64,000 nt of DNA from Betaproteobacteria bacterium UBA1934 (GTDB taxonomy: Bacteria > Pseudomonadota > Gammaproteobacteria > Burkholderiales > Rhodocyclaceae): the NCBI GenBank assembly GCA_002337055.1, contig DDFG01000004.1, positions 748,382-812,381 on the forward strand, read 5' to 3'. Positions within the stretch are counted from its first letter, which is position 1. Each line of letters begins with the position of its first letter. The notes beneath the pieces were generated by a model. That model was not told the DNA's origin and did not search any database. It was given only the letters and a program-made list of their open reading frames with translations. This document shows, one piece after another, positions 27,054-36,157 of the stretch. A program made the translations under genes and the position numbers.

Positions 27054-29489
27054 TCATGTTGCCGACGCTCTCGAAAGCCGCGTCGCGCTGCCAGCTTCCT
27101 GCACCGCCGTTGCAAAGAAGGCTTCCAGCTCCCGCACCGCCGCCAGGTCGTTGAACAGCCCGGAAGGCTTTGCGGCGGCATCCATGATCCTTTGTCGCCA
27201 GGAGGAATCCCTGGCGACCGCGTAGGCCCGCCCAGCATACTCTCGCACATTATGGACGACGGGCGCGTCCGGAATACCGATTTGACGATAGGCGCCCGCC
27301 ACAATCCTGCCGCGCATGTGCACCCCCGGCCAGGTGACGATGGGTGTGCCCACCTGAAACGCTTCGTACAGCGTGTTGCCGCTGCCAAAGTAGAGGGGAT
27401 CCAGCAGCACGTCCATATAGGCCAGCATGGCGACGAATCTCGGCCGGGGCAGCGCGGGCAGAAAGCGCACCCGCTCCAGCAATACCGGGAAGGTGCGCGC
27501 CCAGCGCGCTTTCAACAATTCAACCCAGGAAGGTGTCTTGCCTGCCACCAGAACAATGGTTCCCGAAGGATCCAGCTCGGCGATTTCCGCCAGCACCGCG
27601 TCAAAATCGGGATGCAGCTTGAACAAGGATTGAGGGCAGCCATACAGAACTCCCTGCTCCGGCAGCCCCAACTCGGCCCGTGTCAGCATGTCGACCGCGC
27701 CCGCGTCGGGCTCGTAATAGCATGGCAGGCGATCAAGGCAGACCAGATGTTCGGAGTAGTGTTCTTGGGCACTTTCGTTTTCGATCAGCGTCGACGACAC
27801 GAAGTAGTCGAGAGTGTCAACACCGGTCGTTTCCGGATGCCCCCACCCGACCACCTGAACCGGCGCCAGCCTCGCATGCGCAAGGCAGTAAGTTGATGCG
27901 GCCATGCCAATATCCGGATAAAAAAGCACATCCAGACGGGCTTCCTCCAGAACGGATAATTGGTCGGAAAAGCCCCCCGGCAGCGTGATTTCTTCGTCGG
28001 CGCAGGCCGAAATCTCCGCCCGGAGCAGATCTTGTTTCGCCGAAGGCGGATAAATCAAAACCACCGAAAAGCGCTGCCGATCGATCTGCTTGATCATGCC
28101 GGCAAACAGGTGCCCGACAGTGTGCCTGACGAGAAGATGAGACAAAAACCCGATGCGGATACGCTGCCTCTCATCCGGCGGTGTCCATTCCCGAACATGC
28201 CGCGACACAAAATTCAGCGCGGGCGTCGTTTGCCGCAATGTGGCGCTCAAAGCGCACATCAAATCGCGATTGGGGCACGAATGGTAAGCCAGGTAGAAAA
28301 ACCGCGGGAGCAGGCGTTCGACCAGTTCCGGTTTGCCGAGCGGCAGCCCCTTCAATTGCTCGATGGCTGCTGCAAACCGCGCACGCCATTTTTCGATCTC
28401 GTCGACGGAAGCCGGAATCACGGGCAGCAAAGGCACCGCCTCTGAGCTGAATGTGTTGTCGGGCACGACTTGCCCGCACACCGCCAAAAACGTCTCCGAC
28501 GCCTCTTCCACGCGCCCGGCATCGATCAGCACATCAACAAGATCAAAACCCGCTGCCCACAAGGCGGGCTGTCGCGCTCTCGCCGCCTGCAAGGCCGCAA
28601 TGGCGTCGTCAGATCGTCCCTGATCCTTCAGAGCGACCCCCTGACGCGCCAGATAGCACGGATTGTCGGGCGACAACACGAGTGCGCGCCGCAGGCAGGT
28701 TTCCGCATCGATCGACCTCTGCTGCAACAAAAGAAGGTTAGCCAGATCGCAGCATGCCTCGTGCAAATCCGGTCGAAGCTCGATGACACGCTGCCAGCAA
28801 TTGATAGCTTCGTTATACTTTCCTTGACGCTGCCAGACTGCGGCGAGATTTCTGAGCGCATCGAACTGATTCGGATCAAGCTGCACCGTGCGCGCCAGAA
28901 TTGCCTCAGCCTCGGTTAACCGGTCAAGGCGGGCTAACACCACACCGAGATTGCCGTGAGCCAGCGCAAAGCCGGGTTGAAGCTCTATCGCCTTGCGAAA
29001 GAATGGTTCTGCTATCTGCGGCCGTTTTCCGAGCAAGTGCAGGTAACCGAGATTGTTGTGCGCCTCCGCGCTGGCGGGGTCAAGCCGTAAGGCTTCTAAA
29101 AGTTCGGCGACCGCCTGATCGACCTCCCCTGCTTCATGGAGGGCGATACCCAGATCGCCATGAAAAACCGCTTGCATTGGGTTGAGCGCGATGGCGCGTC
29201 TGTACCATCCGATGGCATGATTCAGGCGCCCGTTTGCCCGCGCCGCGACGCCCGCCAGATAGGCCACGTTCGCCATGCCGGGAGAATGCTCCAGAGTCCG
29301 CTGGCAGAGCGCTTCGCACTCGACGGTACGGCCCGCGCGCAACAGTGCCGTAATCTCCCCAAGCACGTCCGTTGACGACCGAGTGCCCGTCGGAACAGTT
29401 TCTGCACGGTGATTCTGCCCGCAACACCTCTTGAACTTGCGCCCGCTCCCGCAGGGACAGGGATCATTTCGACCGAAAGCCACTGACAT
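27054..29489 (-). CDS. SEC-C/TPR/GT41 (SPINDLY family) glycosyltransferase
   Basis: An 811-residue protein with an unusual N-terminus: RNDPCPCGSGRKFKRCCG is a SEC-C zinc motif, known from the SecA tail where it binds SecB and ribosomes. TPR units follow (about 45-350), then a GT41 domain with RIGFLSHLLVRHTVGHL, WGHPETTGVDTLDYF and DPLYFGSGNTLYEAFQVGTPIVTWPG. It differs strongly from the neighbouring GT41 protein, so it is not a recent duplicate. ATG 29489 is preferred over an upstream TTG. It is divergent from the tri-modular gene at 29639. Protein glycosylation is the likely role; acceptor unknown. Confidence 0.88.
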   Translation of the reverse strand: MSVAFGRNDPCPCGSGRKFKRCCGQNHRAETVPTGTRSSTDVLGEITALLRAGRTVECEALCQRTLEHSPGMANVAYLAGVAARANGRLNHAIGWYRRAIALNPMQAVFHGDLGIALHEAGEVDQAVAELLEALRLDPASAEAHNNLGYLHLLGKRPQIAEPFFRKAIELQPGFALAHGNLGVVLARLDRLTEAEAILARTVQLDPNQFDALRNLAAVWQRQGKYNEAINCWQRVIELRPDLHEACCDLANLLLLQQRSIDAETCLRRALVLSPDNPCYLARQGVALKDQGRSDDAIAALQAARARQPALWAAGFDLVDVLIDAGRVEEASETFLAVCGQVVPDNTFSSEAVPLLPVIPASVDEIEKWRARFAAAIEQLKGLPLGKPELVERLLPRFFYLAYHSCPNRDLMCALSATLRQTTPALNFVSRHVREWTPPDERQRIRIGFLSHLLVRHTVGHLFAGMIKQIDRQRFSVVLIYPPSAKQDLLRAEISACADEEITLPGGFSDQLSVLEEARLDVLFYPDIGMAASTYCLAHARLAPVQVVGWGHPETTGVDTLDYFVSSTLIENESAQEHYSEHLVCLDRLPCYYEPDAGAVDMLTRAELGLPEQGVLYGCPQSLFKLHPDFDAVLAEIAELDPSGTIVLVAGKTPSWVELLKARWARTFPVLLERVRFLPALPRPRFVAMLAYMDVLLDPLYFGSGNTLYEAFQVGTPIVTWPGVHMRGRIVAGAYRQIGIPDAPVVHNVREYAGRAYAVARDSSWRQRIMDAAAKPSGLFNDLAAVRELEAFFATAVQEAGSATRLSRASAT

Positions 29490-29574
29490 TATCAACCGAA
29501 CAACAGAAAACGTCTGATTTTACGCTATCAGATGGCCGCTCACTCACATCCTGTAGAATAAAGGCATGACAAAT

Positions 29575-29608
29575 TGACGCGGGCGCGGGAACAAGCAGAA
29601 CCGCGTCA
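29575..29608 (+). repeat. Inverted repeat in the divergent glycan-gene promoter region
   Basis: TGACGCGG (29575-29582) and CCGCGTCA (29601-29608) are perfect 8-base arms with an 18-base spacer, between a TAGAAT -10-like element (29554-29559) and the ATG at 29639. It could be an operator or a leader hairpin. Confidence 0.45.
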
Positions 29609-29638
29609 CTTTCTTCACTCTAATTCAGATCTTTCGCC

Positions 29639-32600
29639 ATGAGTCGCTACGATTACGAGTTCGACATCGCTTCCGACAGTGTCGCCGGCCGCGTAATTCG
29701 GCTGGTTGGCCACGATCAGCGCGTGCTGGAACTGGGCTGTTCGACGGGGCACATGAGCCGGGTGCTGCACGAGCGCGGTTGCGCCGTCACCGGGCTTGAA
29801 ATGGATGCCAGCGCTGCCGAGAAAGCAAGGGAATGGTGCGATGACGTCAAAGTGTGCAATCTTGACGAAGACGTCTGGGCGACTGAACTTGCCTCCGCGC
29901 CGCTGTTCGATGTCGTGCTGGCCGCCGATGTGCTCGAACATCTGCGCGATCCCCAGCGCTGTCTGGCGCACGCGCGCCGGTTGCTGAAACCCGGCGGACG
30001 TATTGTACTCTCGACGCCGAATATCGCGCATGGCGGTGTCATTGCCGGGCTACTGCAAAGCCAGTTCAGTTATCGCTCCACCGGATTGCTGGATCGCACG
30101 CACATTCATTTCTTCACGAGAGAGAGCCTGACGGACGTGCTGAATGCAGAGGGATTTGCAGTCGAGCACGTGTGCCCGGTCGAGGCCGGTGCCGAACATC
30201 CCGAATTCGCCGCGCACTGGAACTCGCTGTCTCTCGACGCCCGCAACACCATCGAGCGTTCCCCGGATTACCGCGTCTTCCAGTGGGTGCTTAGCGCAAC
30301 CAAGTTACCGACTGACGCAGCTTCCGTCGTCATGACCGAAGCTCAACGGCAGATCGACAGCCTGCGCAACCAGAGCCACCGCATGGCGTGTGACTTGTTG
30401 GCGCTCCGGCTCACGGACCGGGAACGCGAGCAGACGCTTGTTGCGGCCACCACCGCTCGCCACGCCGCTGAAATCGAATTGATGGAAGTGCAACGGCGAC
30501 TGAAATGCAGCCAGGAAGCGAACGAAGAGCAGGTAAAAGTCATCTCCGAACTCCGGGCGCTCGTTTGCCGGCAAAACGCAACGCTGAACATGGCTCGCAT
30601 GGCGCCTTTTCGCTGGCTGGCCACACTCGGCCGTCTAGCCGCCGCTCTCCCGTTGCTGATTCTGGCCGCGGCGCGCAACCTCGCCGCCGCCTTGAAGCAC
30701 GTTTTGGCAACCACCTTCAGATCTCTTCCGCTCCACCAGCGGAGCCGGCTGAAGGAAACGCTGTTCGAACTCTTTCCGTGGCTGTTTCGTAACCGCGCCG
30801 CCTACAAGAATTGGGCCGCCAGCCGGGCCAATGCGTTGGGCGAGCCGACCGACGATCCCGCCACCGCCGCTCACCGGCCAACCCCGCCAGAAGCCGCCCG
30901 TTCCCTCGAAATCGATCACAGTCTGGCCATCCCCCTCTCCTTCGTTACGGTCGACCGTGCAACACCTCGCCGCGTCGCATCGGTCATCCACATGTATTAC
31001 GCGGAGCTCGCGTCGGAATTCCGTCTCTATTTGAACAACATTCCCGGGTCGCTCGATCTGTACATTTCGACGCCTGACGAGTCATCCAGGGCGATGATCG
31101 AACGCGTGTTCGAAGGCTGGCCGAAAGGGACGGTCGATGTCCGCGTAGCCCCCAATCGAGGGCGCGATGTCGCACCCAAACTCGTCACTTTCCGGGAGGT
31201 GTACCCGCGCTACGACTTCATCCTGTTCCTGCACTCGAAGCAATCGAAACATGCCGACATCCTGTCGGGGTGGCGACACTTTCTGTTCGAGAGCCTGATC
31301 GGATCGCCCGCCATCGTGGAATCCATCTACTGGATGTTTGAGCGCGATCCCAAGCTGGGCATGGTTGCCTCGCAGCATTTTGAACCAATGCGCCATTGGC
31401 TGAACTGGGGTGGAAATCTGCCCGCAGCGTCACGCCTGGCGACGCGCATGGGATTCGTTCTCGATGAACGGGCGCCACTCGACTTCCCCTCCGGGTCGAT
31501 GTTGTGGCTTCGTTCTCACGCTATCCAGCCTCTGCTTGATCTTGACCTGGATTACGCCGATTTTGAACCCGAGCAGGGGCAAGTCGATGCCACGATCGCT
31601 CATGCTATCGAGCGCTTGCTCTTTCATGTCTGTGAAACCGCGGGCTTCAGGTGGCTCAAGGTCGCCCGTCCGGAACTGTTCGATCACACGCCGATGATCT
31701 GTCCCGTCGGACACGAAGCCGAATTCGATGCATTCATCGAGAAATATGCTTTTCAGGTGCTGAAGCCATCGGGCATCGCACCGCGTAAGGCGATGCCAAC
31801 GCCCATCGCCCATCCGCCCGCCGGACTCGCCGATGCGGTCAGAGCGCGCTGCCTCGGCGAGACCGCAACACCCCATATTCCCTTTCGCATCGCCGTCGGT
31901 ATCGTCACACACAACAACGATGCGCGCGAACTGAGGCAAGCCGTCGATGCGGCAAACGCATCGCTGGCCGCTTCGGGCGCGTCAGCCTCCCGTTTGTACG
32001 TGCTCGATAATGGCGAACCTTCCGCACCGCAGATCGGCGACCTGCCTGACATTTCATACCTGGAAACGCAGGGCAACATCGGTTTTGGTGCCGGCCACAA
32101 CCGGATCATGGCCGAAGCCTTTCTGCATGGCGCCGATCTCTACATCGCCATCAATCCCGACGGGATGCTGCACCCCGATGCGATTCGCCATCTGCTGCGC
32201 ATGAGCGCAGCCTATGAGGGCAACGCCTTGATCGAAGCAATTCAGTTTCCAGTGGAACACCCGAAACACTACGACCCGATCAACCTCGACACGCCCTGGG
32301 TATCGGGCGCCTGCCTGGCCATCCCGAGCAAGGCCTATCATTCGCTTGGAGGTTTCGACGAAAGCTTCTTCATGTATTGCGAGGATGTCGACCTGTCTTG
32401 GCGAGCCCGCGCTCATGGCTTCGCCACCAAAGCCTGTCCAGCCGCGCTTTTTCTTCACGCCGTCACCAACCGCTCCATGTCACCCGAAACCTTGAAAATG
32501 ATTTATTCGTCGGGTGTGACCCTGGCCCGCAAATGGCAATCGCCTGCCTTCGAAAACCAGATCGCCGATGAACTGCGCGCTCTCGGCGCCTTGCCGCCCG

Positions 32601-32686
32601 GGCGCTATCCCACCCCCGTGCCTTCGTCCTGGCTGCGCTACGCGGACTTCTCGCACGGATTCAGCTTCGCGCCTACACGGTGGTAA
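29639..32686 (+). CDS. Tri-modular methyltransferase-RgpF-GT2 glycan assembly protein
   Basis: A 1015-residue fusion. Residues 1-220 are a SAM methyltransferase (VLELGCSTGHMSRVL, VVLAADVLEHL, RTHIHFFTRESL). About 235-310 is a coiled coil, then a hydrophobic helix-rich linker. About 440-700 is an RgpF (rhamnan synthesis F) type domain: ASVIHMYYAELASEF, PNRGRDVAPKL, LFLHSKQSKH. About 745-960 is a GT2 domain of the rhamnosyltransferase type with IVTHNN, IAINPDG, WVSGACLAI and GGFDESFFMYCEDVDLSWRA. Such modular proteins build O-antigen or capsule chains from rhamnose-like sugars. The next GT2 gene starts five bases after its stop. Confidence 0.88.
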   Translation: MSRYDYEFDIASDSVAGRVIRLVGHDQRVLELGCSTGHMSRVLHERGCAVTGLEMDASAAEKAREWCDDVKVCNLDEDVWATELASAPLFDVVLAADVLEHLRDPQRCLAHARRLLKPGGRIVLSTPNIAHGGVIAGLLQSQFSYRSTGLLDRTHIHFFTRESLTDVLNAEGFAVEHVCPVEAGAEHPEFAAHWNSLSLDARNTIERSPDYRVFQWVLSATKLPTDAASVVMTEAQRQIDSLRNQSHRMACDLLALRLTDREREQTLVAATTARHAAEIELMEVQRRLKCSQEANEEQVKVISELRALVCRQNATLNMARMAPFRWLATLGRLAAALPLLILAAARNLAAALKHVLATTFRSLPLHQRSRLKETLFELFPWLFRNRAAYKNWAASRANALGEPTDDPATAAHRPTPPEAARSLEIDHSLAIPLSFVTVDRATPRRVASVIHMYYAELASEFRLYLNNIPGSLDLYISTPDESSRAMIERVFEGWPKGTVDVRVAPNRGRDVAPKLVTFREVYPRYDFILFLHSKQSKHADILSGWRHFLFESLIGSPAIVESIYWMFERDPKLGMVASQHFEPMRHWLNWGGNLPAASRLATRMGFVLDERAPLDFPSGSMLWLRSHAIQPLLDLDLDYADFEPEQGQVDATIAHAIERLLFHVCETAGFRWLKVARPELFDHTPMICPVGHEAEFDAFIEKYAFQVLKPSGIAPRKAMPTPIAHPPAGLADAVRARCLGETATPHIPFRIAVGIVTHNNDARELRQAVDAANASLAASGASASRLYVLDNGEPSAPQIGDLPDISYLETQGNIGFGAGHNRIMAEAFLHGADLYIAINPDGMLHPDAIRHLLRMSAAYEGNALIEAIQFPVEHPKHYDPINLDTPWVSGACLAIPSKAYHSLGGFDESFFMYCEDVDLSWRARAHGFATKACPAALFLHAVTNRSMSPETLKMIYSSGVTLARKWQSPAFENQIADELRALGALPPGRYPTPVPSSWLRYADFSHGFSFAPTRW

Positions 32687-32691
32687 GCGTC

Positions 32692-33750
32692 ATGCAGACA
32701 GAACAACTCGATTGCATTGTCCGTTTTCATGACATTCAACGCCTGGGCGAACTGGAGCGCTGCGTGTTCTCGCTGATCGGTCAGCGTTACCGGCCGCTCA
32801 ACCTGATCATCGTCACGCAGCGATTTGCCGATGCCGAACTGCGGGCTCTCGAGACCAGGTTAGCGCCGTTGTGCGCACACAGGGATGCCCCTTCGCTTGA
32901 GATCGTGAATTTCGAGCAGCCCGCTCCCGTCGACGCCCGAACGGAGCTGTTGAACATGGGTCTCGCACACTGTCGTGGCCGCTATGTCGCCTTCCTCGAC
33001 TACGACGACACGCTGTATCCGGAGGCCTATGAACTGCTCGTGTCCCAACTGGAATTGAGTCGATCCGCCATCGCATTCGCGTCGGTCAGGGTCATCAAGG
33101 CGGATGTCTTTGCAGAATTCATTCGCCCCGCTGCCGAGACGCCCCCTCCCTTTTCCGGCGGCGACCTCGTTGACCTCTTCAGCAGCAACTTCTGCCCCAT
33201 TCACTCCTATGTCATCGATCGCGCCGACATTCCGTCGGACGTGCTGCTGTTCGACACCGGTCTCATTTGGGAAGAAGATTACGATTTGCTCCTCCGGGTG
33301 TGTGCGGCGCACCCATCCGATTTCTCGCTGCTGACCACCCGCGTCGGCGACTATTACTACAAGAATGACGGTAGCAATACGGTTCCCACAGAAGGCGGAG
33401 TCAGTGAAAAGCGTGCCGCCGAATACGAGCGCGTTCGCCGGATCATCGAAGACCGCCGCCGGTCTACCCCCGTCGCACCACGCGTACTGGAAAGTCTGGG
33501 CATTTCCCCCACCGAAACCTTGACCGTCCGGGATGTACTCAATCGCTTCGCCCGCAAAGGCAAGCGCAACCAGACGAGCGCCACACACGCGCTCGGCGTC
33601 GGGCCCTTCCTGTATCGGCTGCTACCTTCTCATCTGCGTCCGCGTTTGAAGCATTTCGCGTTCAGGCATTTTCCGGGCCTCTTTGCCGCGACGGCTTCCT
33701 ATCGGGCGTGGGCAGCCATTCACAATCGCCCCAGCCAGGCCGCCAAGTAG
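32692..33750 (+). CDS. Family 2 glycosyltransferase
   Basis: A 352-residue GT-A fold enzyme. The nucleotide-sugar site is visible as FLDYDDTLYPEAYELL (DxD-like) near residue 105, and WEEDYDLLLRV near 205 as the acceptor-side acidic motif. The C-terminal third is basic and ends in FPGLFAATASYRAW, similar to a stretch in the linker of the upstream tri-modular protein. ATG 32692 follows GGTGG; a GTG at 32680 overlapping the previous gene is also possible. Its last 31 bases overlap the convergent gene on the other strand. Confidence 0.82.
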   Translation: MQTEQLDCIVRFHDIQRLGELERCVFSLIGQRYRPLNLIIVTQRFADAELRALETRLAPLCAHRDAPSLEIVNFEQPAPVDARTELLNMGLAHCRGRYVAFLDYDDTLYPEAYELLVSQLELSRSAIAFASVRVIKADVFAEFIRPAAETPPPFSGGDLVDLFSSNFCPIHSYVIDRADIPSDVLLFDTGLIWEEDYDLLLRVCAAHPSDFSLLTTRVGDYYYKNDGSNTVPTEGGVSEKRAAEYERVRRIIEDRRRSTPVAPRVLESLGISPTETLTVRDVLNRFARKGKRNQTSATHALGVGPFLYRLLPSHLRPRLKHFAFRHFPGLFAATASYRAWAAIHNRPSQAAK

Positions 33751-34667
33751 AACGCCAGCTGCGACGCCGGGCGCATCCGTCGGACGCCCGATCGCTGCAA
33801 TGCGGCGACGCGGCCCCAGGGCGAACGGCCAAAACAGGCACGGTCAAAATCTGCGATCGTCGGCAATTGTGCCGCCGGAATCCGGTCTTTCAATCGCGCC
33901 AGCAAGGCACGGTTCAGACTGTTCCAGTGCGCATAGCCCCCCATGAAACCAGCCCACACCCGGCGCCACCGATTACACATTCCCACACCCGAGCCGATCA
34001 CGTTGTGCCCGTGTTGACGATAGGCCAGGCGGGGGATGGGATCGAAAATGCACTCCCCCCCCACCGCGGAAACAGCAAGGTAGGCCGCCCAATCGTGCGC
34101 GGGCACCTCAAGATCGGCGACTTGTTTCAGGGCAAAAAAGGCTGCCCTGTTCATCACAACGGTATTGCCGGCAGCAATATTCTGCGCCAATGCCGTTTGC
34201 AAACCGGGCTCGCGGTTCCACAGCGGCGAAAAACCCAGATGCCGCAGTTCGGCATCGACATACTCGGTTCGGGCGCAGTACAACATCGGCGTTGTACTCT
34301 CGGGTGGCCCCAGGCGCGCGACGGCCTCCGCAAGCTTGTCCCTGAACCAAACATCATCCTGATCGCAAAAGGCGAAAAACCCGGCTGAGTCAGCGACCGC
34401 GCCAACCAAGCTCAGGAAACAACGGGTCGCCGACCCTCCCTGGACGGAGTAGGCAACAAGATCCAAACCGAGCTCTGCGGCGTGCTGCACCACACGCGCC
34501 TGCGTATCATCGTCAGACGCATCGTCCGCCCAGTGCAATCTGATTGTCACGCCGGTCTGCTCGGCAAGCGAGCGCAACTGCGCTTCGATGAAGGCGCCAC
34601 CATTGTGTGTGGTCAACAGCACATTCACACAAGGCATCTCGCCAGTCGTTTTGCTTGCCGATTGCAT
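33720..34667 (-). CDS. Family 2 glycosyltransferase (rhamnosyltransferase-like)
   Basis: A 315-residue GT2 enzyme: NVLLTTHNGGAFIEAQLRSL at the N-terminus, WADDASDDDT, and FFAFCDQDDVWFRDKLAEAV (the DQDDVW signature of RfbF/WsaF-like glycosyltransferases). HDWAAYLAVSAVGG is the acceptor-side motif. ATG 34637 is an alternative start. It follows wzt after a 188-base gap on the same strand and overlaps the convergent GT2 gene by 31 bases. Likely adds a deoxyhexose to the exported glycan, from family membership only. Confidence 0.85.
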   Translation of the reverse strand: MQSASKTTGEMPCVNVLLTTHNGGAFIEAQLRSLAEQTGVTIRLHWADDASDDDTQARVVQHAAELGLDLVAYSVQGGSATRCFLSLVGAVADSAGFFAFCDQDDVWFRDKLAEAVARLGPPESTTPMLYCARTEYVDAELRHLGFSPLWNREPGLQTALAQNIAAGNTVVMNRAAFFALKQVADLEVPAHDWAAYLAVSAVGGECIFDPIPRLAYRQHGHNVIGSGVGMCNRWRRVWAGFMGGYAHWNSLNRALLARLKDRIPAAQLPTIADFDRACFGRSPWGRVAALQRSGVRRMRPASQLAFYLAAWLGRL

Positions 34668-34855
34668 TACGAGATGTGCGGCATCGTCAGAGACAAGCCA
34701 ATTCCCGCGCCCGTGGCGAAGGTTGTGAGCATTGAATTCCGGGGCACTGTCCGAAACAGCCGATTTCCGAGTTTTTCATGAACGTCGCTGAGACCATTTA
34801 ACCTATCCGGACAGCGGCTTCCCGCACCCGGCCCCTCCGGCATCGCGCCCGCTTC

Positions 34856-36157
34856 CTATTGTTGGGTTGACCGTGCAGCATTATCGTCGACATCCATGCA
34901 AACGTTAACCATGGGAACGTCGAAAATCCCTGCGCAATGAACAGATGGCTGACATCGTACTATGACAGCATCATTTGCCCAATGATGATGCTCGTGCGCG
35001 ACCGGATCCCCTTCCGCGCTTGAAACGCATACGCTGTAATCGCCAGAAGCCAACGTCGGCCAGTTGAAATCGAAACTCGCCACCACACGAGTTCGCGCCA
35101 CCGCCATTTCCAGCGAGGCATCGCTCATACCATAGGTATTGGCGCCAAAGACCGACTGCCCCAATCTATCCTTGACCAGAAATCCCATCAGCGGTCGCTC
35201 GTAGTCCCGCAACACCACAGCGGAGATCACCAGGCGCACCCGCTCACCGCCGGATACCGCAGCAATATGTCGCCCTGACTCATCTTCCAGACGCACCGAA
35301 TCAATTCGGGATTTACCCGATCCAAACTCATGCCCGGTATCCGCATCGAACCCTTCGTCACCAGGTGAAGGAGGCGCATCGCCGCCAGCCGGATTGCTTT
35401 CCGGCGCACGAAGGCTTGTTCTCCCCGCGTTCATTTGAGCCAGGTAGAACGACGAGACATCCTTCGGGTCTCCCATGCGGATCAACTGTCCGGCCTTGAG
35501 CAACATCACACGGGAGCACAGCCCCACGACGGCGGCAATATCATGGCTGACAAAGAACAACGTCCCCGTTTTAGCAAATGCGCGGAGAAAACGCATGCAC
35601 TTTTGAACAAAGAAGACATCGCCCACCGCCAGCGCCTCGTCGATCACCAGAATGTCTGCATCGACATGCGCGATGATCGCGAACGCCAGCCGCACAAACA
35701 TTCCACTGGAATATATCTTGACGGGTTGATCAATGAACTCGCCGATGTCGGCAAACTCGGCGATTCTGTCAAAACGGTCGCCGATCTGCTCGTGACTGAG
35801 CCCGTAAAGCGATGCGCAGAGGTAGACGTTTTCCCTGCCTGTATATTCCGGGTTGAAACCCGCTCCCAGTTCAAGCAAGGCCGCCACGCGCCCAAACACC
35901 TCGACGCTTCCGATCGTCTGGTTAAGGGTGCCGCACAGCAATTGCAGCAAGGTCGACTTGCCCGAACCGTTGCTTCCGATCAATCCGACGACTTCGCCTC
36001 GCCGCACCTCGAAGCTGAGTTCGCGCAATGCCCAAAATTCCTGAAAATACTGGCGGCGACCTCGCGCCAGCATCTGAAGGAGACGATCCCGGGGTCGGGC
36101 GTAGATCTGATAGCACTTGCCAACGCCCTCTGCGCGAATGACTACATCAGAGCACAT
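34856..36157 (-). CDS. wzt: Polysaccharide ABC transporter ATPase Wzt with C-terminal glycan-recognition domain
   Basis: A 433-residue protein. The N-terminal NBD has Walker A GLIGSNGSGKST, the signature YSSGMFVRLAFAI and Walker B ILVIDEALAVGD, all typical of the Wzt/KpsT/TagH class. After an acidic linker (about 250-285) comes a beta-sandwich Wzt_C domain of about 140 residues, which in O9a-type systems recognises the capped end of the chain before export. It overlaps wzm by 11 bases. Presence of this domain suggests a terminally modified O-polysaccharide or similar chain, and the nearby methyltransferases could supply that cap. Confidence 0.93.
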   Translation of the reverse strand: MCSDVVIRAEGVGKCYQIYARPRDRLLQMLARGRRQYFQEFWALRELSFEVRRGEVVGLIGSNGSGKSTLLQLLCGTLNQTIGSVEVFGRVAALLELGAGFNPEYTGRENVYLCASLYGLSHEQIGDRFDRIAEFADIGEFIDQPVKIYSSGMFVRLAFAIIAHVDADILVIDEALAVGDVFFVQKCMRFLRAFAKTGTLFFVSHDIAAVVGLCSRVMLLKAGQLIRMGDPKDVSSFYLAQMNAGRTSLRAPESNPAGGDAPPSPGDEGFDADTGHEFGSGKSRIDSVRLEDESGRHIAAVSGGERVRLVISAVVLRDYERPLMGFLVKDRLGQSVFGANTYGMSDASLEMAVARTRVVASFDFNWPTLASGDYSVCVSSAEGDPVAHEHHHWANDAVIVRCQPSVHCAGIFDVPMVNVCMDVDDNAARSTQQ

